This document shows positions 19,243 through 27,915 of a stretch of DNA of 64,000 nucleotides, in pieces. The notes beneath the pieces are model-generated. The model was not told where the DNA came from, did not search any database, and saw only the letters and a list, made by a program, of their open reading frames with translations. Source of the stretch: Mesostigma viride (taxonomy: Eukaryota > Streptophyta > Mesostigmatophyceae > Mesostigmatales > Mesostigmataceae); NCBI GenBank assembly GCA_009746045.1, contig RPFO01001188.1:1-64000 (forward strand), given 5' to 3'. The translations under genes were made by a program, and so were the position numbers. Within the stretch, counting starts at the first letter, position 1, and each line of letters starts with the position of its first letter.

Positions 19243-21753
19243 TCAATAATTCCACATCTCGGCCACCAGGTCCGCCGCCGCGTCCGTGATCGAACCGAGC
19301 TCGTTCGAGTGCACGGACCCGTGAGGCACAGGGTTACCGAGGATCGTGATCGTGCTGGCCGAGCCGCGCGTCTTCACTATCTGGAGACTCTCGTCGTCCG
19401 CGATCCGGAAATTGTAGCTCACGGGGATCGGCGCGTCGGCGTACTCGTCCGCGTACCGGTACAGTTGCATGTTGGAGATCTGCGCGTTCCGCTCGGCACT
19501 CCCCGCCACCCCTTGGAAACTCGCGTGGTTCGTGTCCACGAGTCGCAGGTTCTTGTACCACACGTCGATCGGCTTCTCCCCGCTCCCGTACGCGGGCGAC
19601 CCCAGACGGACCGCCACCGTTTCCGTGAGGCCCAGCGTGACGTCCCACGTCTGCGCGCCTGCCGACTCATCGCTCAGGAGTTTCGCGGCGGAAAGGGTCT
19701 GCGGGACGCCGTTGACGTACAGCACGACCGCGCCGTCGGTCCCGCTCACGCCGACCCCTACGCCCAGCTGGAACTCGCGCGACGCCACGACGGGGGAAGA
19801 GGTCTCCGCGTAGACCAGACCGTTGGACGCAAGCAGGGCGCCGCCCTTGAACACCCACACGCGGACGTGCTCGCCGGGGGTCGAGAGGGAACCGAACGCG
19901 AACAGTTCGAGAGTGCCCGACGGACTCGCGGCAATCGTCGCGACGGACGTGTTGCGCGCGAAAGGGTAGCCCGCGCCCGTGCACGCGCCGAGGGACGTCT
20001 TGGGTTTCACCGTGACCGTCGCAACCGCGTGGTTCCGTCCTCCGCGGTACTTCATGGACGCGTGGGACGCGGACACGTACGACGCGGTCGTGGCCGTGTC
20101 GAATTTGGACTTCCACTCGCGGTCCGTCTGGTCGAACTCCCCGGGCCCGTGGTTCGAAAGGAAGGTCGGCTGACCCACGCGGGCCGAGGAAGTGTTTAAG
20201 GGGTAGTGATGCGTCTCGGCCGCGCCGTCCGGGAGCGAACTCAGCAGGATGTCGGTCCCGGGCGCCTTGCGAGACGCCGAAGCGACCAGGCGCGAGAACA
20301 CGAGCTGACCGCCCTCGAAGTGCCAATACGCCCCCGTGTGGTCCCCGGCCTCTTGCACGTCGCCCTTCCTCCACGTGATGGCGCGAGGGGCCGCCACCGA
20401 GTCCACCTTCCCGTCCCCCTCGATCCGGATCCCCGCCCCGTCCGCGTAGGCGTTCGTCGGCGGTGTGGGGATTTGGATCTTGATGTTGTCCACTCGCACC
20501 TCGTGTCCGAGTCCGAGATCCTGGACGTCGCCGAGGACGAGCGAGGGGAGGGACGGGATCGCGGTGACCGCGAGCGACGTGCCCCCCGTCGCGGACGCCC
20601 GGATCACGTTGTTCACGTACACTTTCACGGTGGACAGGTGCGGGTCGACCGCGTCGTACTCGCGGACAATCCGGAACGCGTACGGCACGTTCGTCGCGAA
20701 CAAGAACGCGCCGATGACGGGGTCCGCCCCTCCTCCGGTCACTTGGAAACTCGCAGCGTTCACCAGGGACAGAGTGAAGGATTGGGCCTCGTCCGTCACA
20801 TGTCCGTACCGCGCGACGCCCCTCCCGGCGACGGGGAGACCGTCCACGAACGTGACGTTGAACCCCACGTCGAAGGACTCCGTGACGGACGGGAACGCCG
20901 CGTTGGCCACGGAGGCCGTGCCGACCCCGTCGACGGAGGTCTTGAACTGCCCGCCGAGGATCGCCCCTCCTTCCACGGTCATCGCGATCGCCGACCCCGC
21001 CACGTCGACGAGCGAGTCCCCGTCGAACGGCCAATGAGCGACCAAGGTGTGGGCGGGGTTCGCGAGGGAGAGGGTCGTGTCCTCCACCTCGTTCGTGACC
21101 GCGTTGATCGTGACGCTCGACACCAATCCGGCGATCTCCACGTTGCCGACGACCTTCACGGTGCCGCTCGCGGGCCGCAATTCTATATCTCCGACGGACG
21201 AGGAGATCACGCCTTTGCCCCCGCCGGTCGCGGTCACAACGAGGTCCGAGTCGACGGCGACGTCCGAGGTCCCGGACAGCCGCAGGGTCGATCCGAGCGA
21301 TTTGACGTCGGACGCGAGCAGGTCGTCGTGTACGGCCAGGTCCCCGTGCACGTTGACCCTGTGCGTGGCCTTGTTCACCTGGGATATCGATCCGACGTCG
21401 CTCCCGTTCTCCCTGTTCGGTACCATGTCGATGTCGGTATACCCCGCCAGTCGTACCGCGCCACGTGCCGGAGCGACTTCCAACCCCGTCGACGTGGTCG
21501 TGATCCGGCCGTTGTTCACCAAATCCCCGTGGACGGCCAGATCGCCGTGGACGTTGACACGATGCGTGGACTTGTTTATCTGCGAGACCGCCCCGATGGC
21601 GCTGTTGTTCTCCTTGTTCGGCAGCAGGTCGACGTTGGTGTGGCCCACGAGAAGGACATTCTTCGCGTCCGTGAGTCCGTCGCCGGACCACAGCTCGTTG
21701 GCGTAGAGTTTCCTGGCCTTGCACGTCCCGAGGTTCTTCAGGACATCGCCCAT
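19243..21753 (-). CDS. Large fibre/adhesin-type virion protein
   Basis: 836 residues, one uninterrupted frame from ATG 21753. The N-terminal 170 residues contain two repeats of a beta-type unit with STHRVNVHGDLAVH, each after a VDLLPN- or IDMVPN-type string, like the repeats in phage tail and giant-virus fibre shafts. Residues about 230-430 and 530-800 resemble two concanavalin/LamG-like lectin domains (VAHWPFDGDSLVDVAG; HVRVWVFKGG...VVLYVNGVPQ). The protein is almost cysteine-free, rich in Thr, Ser, Val and Gly, and has no clear signal peptide, as expected of a capsid-attached fibre. It is divergent from the reductase gene across 60 bp. A role in host attachment is inference. Confidence 0.65.
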   Translation of the reverse strand: MGDVLKNLGTCKARKLYANELWSGDGLTDAKNVLLVGHTNVDLLPNKENNSAIGAVSQINKSTHRVNVHGDLAVHGDLVNNGRITTTSTGLEVAPARGAVRLAGYTDIDMVPNRENGSDVGSISQVNKATHRVNVHGDLAVHDDLLASDVKSLGSTLRLSGTSDVAVDSDLVVTATGGGKGVISSSVGDIELRPASGTVKVVGNVEIAGLVSSVTINAVTNEVEDTTLSLANPAHTLVAHWPFDGDSLVDVAGSAIAMTVEGGAILGGQFKTSVDGVGTASVANAAFPSVTESFDVGFNVTFVDGLPVAGRGVARYGHVTDEAQSFTLSLVNAASFQVTGGGADPVIGAFLFATNVPYAFRIVREYDAVDPHLSTVKVYVNNVIRASATGGTSLAVTAIPSLPSLVLGDVQDLGLGHEVRVDNIKIQIPTPPTNAYADGAGIRIEGDGKVDSVAAPRAITWRKGDVQEAGDHTGAYWHFEGGQLVFSRLVASASRKAPGTDILLSSLPDGAAETHHYPLNTSSARVGQPTFLSNHGPGEFDQTDREWKSKFDTATTASYVSASHASMKYRGGRNHAVATVTVKPKTSLGACTGAGYPFARNTSVATIAASPSGTLELFAFGSLSTPGEHVRVWVFKGGALLASNGLVYAETSSPVVASREFQLGVGVGVSGTDGAVVLYVNGVPQTLSAAKLLSDESAGAQTWDVTLGLTETVAVRLGSPAYGSGEKPIDVWYKNLRLVDTNHASFQGVAGSAERNAQISNMQLYRYADEYADAPIPVSYNFRIADDESLQIVKTRGSASTITILGNPVPHGSVHSNELGSITDAAADLVAEMWNY

Positions 21754-21813
21754 TTCCGCGCGTACTTACCTAACACGGCGGATATTTCTTGAGACGCGTT
21801 CGGACGCGCACAA
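21754..21813. promoter_or_regulatory. 60 bp divergent promoter, fibre and reductase genes
   Basis: The two start codons are 60 bp apart on opposite strands. The gap contains the AT-rich strings TACTTACCTAAC and GGATATTTCTTGAGACG. Any promoter must be compact and at least partly shared. Confidence 0.4.
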
Positions 21814-24420
21814 ATGTCCCAACCTACCGATATACCCCTCCCGATGTCCGGCGGCACCGCGAAGTCCGCCGCCTCGTCCAAGATGGCGCTCGAGCCGACG
21901 AACCCGACGGATCGGGCGATGGCGATCTGTCTGCGAACGTACCACCGCCCCCTGGAGGACGACGTGCACCTGGAGCGGTGGGACCAGGTCGTGGACCGCG
22001 TCATCCGCCACCAGGAGTGGCTGTGGGTGCGCGCGAAGGGGTCGCCGCTGGAGGAGCGGGAGTTCCGGGAGCTGGAGGACCTGCGAGAGCACATCCTGCA
22101 TCGGTACATCGCCCCGGCCGGCCGCACGCTCTTCCTGGGCGGCACGGAGTTGAGCCGGAGGAGGGAAAGTTGCATGTACAACTGTTCGTTCACGATCGTG
22201 GAGACCGTGTACGACCTCGTGGACGTCCTGTGGCTGCTGCTGCAGGGTTGCGGGTGAGTTCATACGTCCATGAGCGGCGGAGTTTCCGGTCGTTGAATGG
22301 TCCGTTCGCTCGCCTCCAAGGATCTTCTCAGGTCTCTGACTTGCGCTCTAAGGACGTCGATCTCGCGTTGGATCTTGAGCGTCTCCGTTTCCGCCAGCTT
22401 GGCCTTCCAGTAGTCCACTTCTGCTTTCAGCGTGTCCATGCTTTCCGTCAACCCTATCACGTGGTCACGCAACGTCTTAATCTCGTTATAGCGGACTTGT
22501 TGTACGCTAAGCGACTCTGGGTACATCGCCTTCAAGCCCTCTATGTCCATTTTCGATTTCCACGACTGTGAGTAATCGCTTCTCATGCCTTGAATTTACC
22601 ATCCTCCTCCACACGATTTACGCGCATATGAACGCAGGGTCGGGTTCAAGCCGGTCACCGGGACGCTGAACGGGTTCGCGTGCGCCATCCCGACGATCGA
22701 GGTGATCCGGTCGACGCGCGCGACGGGCGGAGGGCGCGAGTCCAACAGGGAGACGTGGGACCCGGACACGCGGACGTGGACGATCTCCGTGGGCGACTCG
22801 GCCGTCGCGTGGGCGAAGGCGGTCGGCAAGCTGATGGCGGGAAAGTACCCGGCCGCCAAGCTCGTGCTCGACTTTAGCGAGATCCGCCCGCCCGGGACCC
22901 TCCTCAAAGGGTATAAATGGCGGTGTTCCGGGGACGCGCAGATCGCGAACGCGTTCAAGAAGATCTCCGATATCATGTCCACACGCGCCGACCAGCTGCT
23001 GACGAAGATGGACATCCTGGACATCGTCAACCTCCTGGGCACGATGCTGTCCAGCCGCCGTTCGGCGGAGATCGCGTTGTGCGATTACGGAGACTCCGAG
23101 TGGCGGGAGTTCGCGACGGCCAAGAAAGACTTCTGGGTGAACAACGCGCACCGCCAGCAGTCGAACAACAGCCTCGTTTTCCAGACCGCGCCGTCCGTCG
23201 AGCAGGTCGAGGAGCTGTTCGAGATCATCCAGGAGGGAGGGGGGTCCGAGCCCGGCCTGTTCAACCTGGAGGCCGCCAGGAAGCGGGCGCCCTGGACGCG
23301 GGGCTGCAACCCGTGCGGTATGTGAACAAACCGAGCCGTATCCCTTGTCGCGTACACCTCTCTGTCTCGTTCCCGATCGTCGCATTGCCACAAAACTAAT
23401 ACTGTCACGCGTCACATGTCGGACCTTGCCGCCCTTGATGCCGCAGGCGAGATCCTCTTGGCGAACAAGTCTTTCTGCAATCTGACCGAGGTCAACATCG
23501 CCGCGTTCAAGGAGGGCAACAAGGCCGGACTGGAGCGCGCGCTCGTCCTCGCCGGCCGCATGAACTACCGACAGACCAACGTCGACCTCAGGGACGAGAT
23601 CCTGCAAGAGGCATGGCACCTGTCGAATCAATTCCTCCGCCTTTGCGGCGTGGGGCTCACCGGGATCGTGGCGAGGCCCGACCTGCAGCCGTACGATTTC
23701 AGGAGGATGCGAAACATCGCCACCCACGCCGCGTACTCGATGGCGGAGGAACTCAAGCTTCCGTACCCGAAGAACGTCACGTGCATCAAGCCCTCCGGCA
23801 CGTTGTCCAAGATCATGTCCACGGCCCAATGGGGCGAGGTCCCCGAGGGCGTTCACAAACCCCTCGGCAAGTACATCTTCAACAACGTGACGTTCTCGCG
23901 CCACGACCCGATCGTCGAGCGGTTCCGCGTCGCCGGATACCGCGTCTTCGACAAGCCGTTCGAATCCGAGTCGGTCCTCGTGACGTTCCCGATCTCGTAC
24001 GCCAACGTGCCCTTCGCGAAGAAAACCGTCACGCGCGCCGACGGGACGACCGAGGAGATCGAGGTCAACGCCGAGACGGCCGTGGACCAACTGGAGAGGT
24101 ACAAGACCCTCATGAACAACTGGTGCGACCAGAACGTCAGCTGCACCGTGTCCTACGACCCCAAGGAGGTCCCCGCGATCGTGTCCTGGCTAGTCCGCAA
24201 CTGGGACGCGTACGTCGGCGTGTCGTTCCTCTACCGCGCCGATCCCACCAAGACCGCCAAGGACCTGGGGTACGTCTACCTGCCGCAGGAGGTCGTGAGC
24301 AAGGCCGCGTACGACGAGTACGTTGCGCGCATTTCGGCCGTCGAATACGACGGAGTTTTCCACAGTGACGAGATGATCGACGTGGTCGAGTGCGCGGGGG
24401 GCGCGTGCCCCGTCCGCTGA
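21814..24420 (+). CDS. Adenosylcobalamin-dependent (class II, monomeric) ribonucleoside-triphosphate reductase, two introns
   Basis: The enzyme reduces ribonucleoside triphosphates to deoxynucleotides using adenosylcobalamin as radical source. Exons are 21814-22253, 22638-23317 and 23447-24420, total 2094 nt, 697 residues, against about 739 for the Lactobacillus leichmannii enzyme. Exon 1 has IAPAGRTLFLGGTE and the first active-site cysteine in MYNCSF. The exon 1/2 join gives GCGVGF. The exon 2/3 join gives NPCGEILLANKSFCNLTEVN, in which the radical cysteine, the catalytic Glu and the second redox cysteine have the same spacing as residues 408, 410 and 419 of that enzyme. The C-terminus CAGGACPVR carries the paired cysteines (731 and 736) that take reducing equivalents from thioredoxin. 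All key residues are present and no frame change is needed. Most characterised large eukaryotic DNA viruses carry class I reductases, so this is unusual. It works logically with the adenosyltransferase at 4663-5231. Confidence 0.95.
22254..22637 (+). other. Intron 1 of the reductase gene (GT-AG, 384 nt)
   Basis: Donor GG|GTGAGT at 22254 and acceptor AACGCAG|GG at 22637. Removal joins codons for G-C-G and V-G-F in phase. The plus-strand frame is closed inside by stops. It is not a group I or II intron by eye. It holds an antisense ORF at 22260-22586. Confidence 0.9.
22260..22586 (-). CDS. Coiled-coil protein gene nested antisense in reductase intron 1
   Basis: 108 residues from ATG 22586, ending 6 nt from the splice donor. 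Residues about 28-95 show strong heptad patterning, for example IKTLRDHVIGLTESMDTLKA and IDVLRAQVRDLRRSLEASE, so a long coiled coil is likely. No cysteine, no membrane segment, Pro-rich end. It occupies 327 of the intron's 384 nt. Codon use is less GC-rich than in the reductase. No family recognised. Heptad regularity over nearly 70 residues argues against a chance ORF. Confidence 0.6.
   Translation of the reverse strand: MRSDYSQSWKSKMDIEGLKAMYPESLSVQQVRYNEIKTLRDHVIGLTESMDTLKAEVDYWKAKLAETETLKIQREIDVLRAQVRDLRRSLEASERTIQRPETPPLMDV
23318..23446 (+). other. Intron 2 of the reductase gene (GT-AG, 129 nt)
   Basis: Donor TGCG|GTATGT at 23318, acceptor GCCGCAG|GC at 23446, with a possible branch-point string ACTAATAC near 23394-23401. 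It falls between the radical cysteine and the following Gly-Glu of the NPCGE active-site motif, so an unspliced transcript would make an inactive protein. Confidence 0.9.
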
Positions 24421-24535
24421 ATCGCGAGTAAGAGCGTTCGATAGACTCGGTTACCGCCTAGGACGACGTGTGGATGCGAGGATGCTTAAATTATTTGCTC
24501 GTTATTAATAATATCAACGTCTCTCCTCACCGCAA

Positions 24536-25395
24536 ATGACATTCGGAACCGTGCGCGTGACCTCGTTGATAGTCGAAAACGACGTGCAAGGAGGTGGCAA
24601 CATAGGAGATTTCGAATTGAACATGGAGAACGATCAATTGCACATGAGGTTCAACAACGAGTCCACGGGGGTGTCTAGGGATGCGTTGACGTACAAGGAG
24701 GACGCATCGGGTCCCAAGGCCCCGGCCGTCGCGCCGTACTGGCAGTTCAGCAACGACGTCAGGATCGCCGACGGACACGACCTCCTCGTGACCGGGAAGG
24801 TGATCCTGGGCGGCGCGCCGACCGAACCCAACGACGCGGTCACGAAGGCGTACGCGGACGCGATTGCCGTCGTCCCCGCCGCCCTGTCGGACGCGACCGA
24901 CGTCGAGTACACGGGCACGCCGTCTAGTAACGACGTCCTGGCGTGGAACGGGACGGTATGGACGAACACGCCGATCCGCGTACCTTACTGGACCGAAGTG
25001 TACCACTACAGCGGCGACATGAGCGGGTCGACCACCGTCACGATGGTCACGGGCGGAGGAAACGCCCTGAGCGCCCCGGCGCCGTTCCAGTTCGTGGTAG
25101 CAACCTCTCGATCAGCGCGAATAATCTCCCCGACGCGGCGAGTCACTCGTTCACCGTCCTCGTGAAGAAGCATCACCAAGACGATAGCGGACCCATCACA
25201 TTGGACACGTACACCCTGTCCACCGGTGCCATGGTGCAGAAAACCGTGATGGGCGTCCGAGCCGCGTGGGCGAACGTGCCCATCACTCCCATCACGATCG
25301 CTCTCAATGACGTCGTGTACGTCCAATTGTCCGATTACACGGGAACGAACATCGCCGTGGCCGTCCAATTGACCTCCTCCAATCTGGGGACGTAA
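24536..25395 (+). CDS. Phage-tail-fibre-like protein, one frame change
   Basis: Starts at ATG 24536 after an AT-rich leader (ATTATTAATAATATC). The first 190 residues include a beta repeat and GAPTEPNDAVTKAYADAIA, the D-A-V-x-K-x-Y-x-D motif typical of phage tail fibre and collar proteins. Then follow EYTGTPSSNDVLAWNGTVW and a beta-rich region. A -1 frame change near 25085-25100 is needed to reach the second part (GSNLSISANNLPDAASHSF to VQLTSSNLGT). The total would be about 285 residues. An AATAAA signal overlaps the stop. It is the first of three fibre genes on this strand. Confidence 0.6.
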
Positions 25396-25431
25396 TAAAA
25401 TCGACGCCCATTTTGTGACTCGAGCGCGAAC

Positions 25432-27783
25432 ATGACATCTCGCACGAGGAAATCCGCGAAAATCGCGATGATGGAGATCGCGGACGCCGACCGGAACGAC
25501 GACACGTGGCGACTGGCGTGTCAAGACGGAGCGGTCACGGTGGGGAAGAGGGACGGATTTCCGGACATCGCGTCCCTTTCCTCTGATGACGGATCGTCGT
25601 TTCATTCGGACGTCTGCGTGACAGGGGTCGTGAAAGTCCCTTCGCGCGCAGTCCTCCCGTCCGATGGGACCGCGGACGGTGACGTGGACTACTCGAAGGT
25701 CTCGTCGCAGTGTCTCGTTCCAAAGAGCAGAGTAGACGCCACCCCTCGACGCCCCGCGTTCGTGCACGGAACGAGAAACGCGCTGATCGTCGACGCGGGG
25801 TCAACGGGAGTATCAACACGGGCAACATGCTTTCGTGGGTGAACGGCAAATGGGGGGCTTGGAACATCGCGACTGCCGCTCCCAACAATCAACTCGTGTT
25901 TTGCACCCCTTCTCGATCATGGACGCGTACTACGAACCCGAATTTCGCACGGCGCGTTTCGGATCGATCCCCTGGCAGATGAGCGGATACGCCGATTTCG
26001 GTCCCGCGGTCGTCCGCAACGCGTTCCCGACCCAAACGGCGATTTCTATAACCGAGGCGCGGGTGTCCGTCCACAACTTACAGCTGGCGTCGACGGCGGG
26101 AGGAACGTGCAAGATCCACGTCACCCTGCGGATCCTGGATTCCGCCGTGGACACGGGATTGTACGAAAACGAAGTGTATCGCGAGTTCGACCTCACGCAA
26201 CCGGACGAGTTCGTCAACGTCAAAGGACTCCACTCGGACGGGCGATGGAACTGGAAGAGCAGTCGCAATATGGGGAAGCCAGTAGACGTGTCGTCGTCCG
26301 CGGCCATCCGCGTGCAGATGAGAATCGCGCTGACCGAGTTCAACGGACAAACGAACCCGCTCACGTACGCGACCATCAGTCTCCAGACGGCGCCGTCCAC
26401 TCCTCCCTCGGACGCTTTTGGAGGCACCGTCGCCGCCCCGTGGTCGTCGGCCGGTCCGTGACCGTGACTCACGGGATCACGCAGACCGCGGGGAGAAACA
26501 TGGGAGTCGTGTGCAGGGTGTACTCATCCCGGAAGAACGCGGCCACCGCGAGCGAGCTGTACACAAAGTCCGGGGCGGCCGCTACCGACTTGGCGGCATA
26601 CGGCGCCTTCCCCATCACGGGCGGCGACGGGGTCGTAGGGACCGGCCCGCTCACGTTCTCGGGACTAGCGGACGGCACGCATTACGTCTACGTGATCGCC
26701 AAAGGGTCGTCGGGCGCCTTTTCGAGCATGTACGAACACGCGATTACCGTCGACGCCAAGCCCCACCTGGTGACCAGCAGTCTCGTTCCGAACGCGAGCC
26801 CCGTGACCGTCCAAGCGACCTTCAGCGGACCGGTCACCGGATTCGCGTTGGGCGACATCTCCGTGACGAACGGGACCGCGTCCAACTTGACCGGCAGCGG
26901 GGCATCCTACTCCTTCTCCGTGACGCCCGACGCGTCATACGCCCCTACCACCGTGAGCGTGGCGGCCGACGCGGTCGCGTTCTCCAACGGGGACGGGAAC
27001 ACCGCAGCGACCCCGCTGACGTTCACTCACACGCCGTACGACCCCGCCGCGGACGCGGACGTCTTGGCGTGGTACGACGCGTCCGACCAGACCACGCTAT
27101 TCACCGACGTGGCGGGGACCGCGATGGCGAACGACACCGACCGGGTCGCGCTGGTGAGGGATAAGAGTCCAAACGGCTTGCACGTGACCCAGACCGCTTC
27201 GAGCATCCGGCCGAGGAACGAGTCCAGCGGCATCCATTCCCGACGCGCGCTGAGATTCAACCACGCGGGAGAACACCTCGTCGCCGACAATATTTGGGTC
27301 CGCCCCGACTTGACCGCGGTGATCGTCGCCAAACAGAACACGGGATACGCGTACCCCGCGACCGCCACGTCCGGATTCGCTGGATACATGTTGGGAGCGG
27401 GAGTTCGTTGCGTGTACAGCAACACGTCGAACGTCGTGTTCTGGATCCCGAAAACCGGAGTTTACGAGACCACGTGCAACGGCGCCGAATTCTTCGACGA
27501 CCAACCGCACGTGTTCGCGATGTCCCTGAAGACGAGCGAGTCGCCGGCCACGATGATCACGAGATTCGACGGCCGCGCCGGGACGAACGTGTCGGGCACG
27601 ATCGGCCAGCCCGTCGTGGGCAGCCTGGACATCGGAGCGCGGCGATCGGACCCCACGCAATCGTTCGACGGGTGGATAGGAGAGATCTTGCTGTACAAGG
27701 CCGCCAAGACGAGCGCCCAACTAGAACTGATCCGAGGCTACCTCGTGGCCAAGTGGGGGGCGCCCGCGGTAACCCCTTCGTAA
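25432..27783 (+). pseudogene. Fibre/adhesin paralogue with three frame changes
   Basis: Paralogue of the next gene, about 780 residues in four frame blocks. Order: N-terminal head (DTWRLACQDGAVTVG, SRAVLPSDGTADGDVDYSKV); a beta domain (VSVHNLQLASTAGGTCKIHV, YREFDLTQPDEFVN); VTHGITQTAG with the SRKNAATA segment; one bacterial-type Ig repeat (ASPVTVQATFSGPVTGFALG); and a C-terminal lectin-like domain (ALRFNHAGEHL to QLELIRGYLVAKWG). Frame changes fall in or next to the GGGG near 25797, the CCCC near 25905 and the CCCC near 26433. The intact paralogue shows what is continuous. Either a decaying copy or assembly errors. Confidence 0.65.
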
Positions 27784-27915
27784 TTCGCGATCACGGAATA
27801 TCGGTAAATGCATTCGTATTATACAAAATAAACGCAGACAGGTTCGAATATGATTCGATCAATAAAATCCTCTTCCTTCTTGTAGTTACCGACCTTCCAA
27901 GGCGTAACGCGTACG

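Noticed and set aside
19667-21724. 685-residue and 528-residue ORFs overlapping the fibre gene
   Set aside because: They are shadow frames of the fibre gene with Arg/Gly-rich, low-information sequence.
22254-22637. Homing endonuclease or intein in the reductase
   Set aside because: The inserted ORF is antisense, is a coiled coil without LAGLIDADG or GIY-YIG motifs, and the borders are GT-AG.
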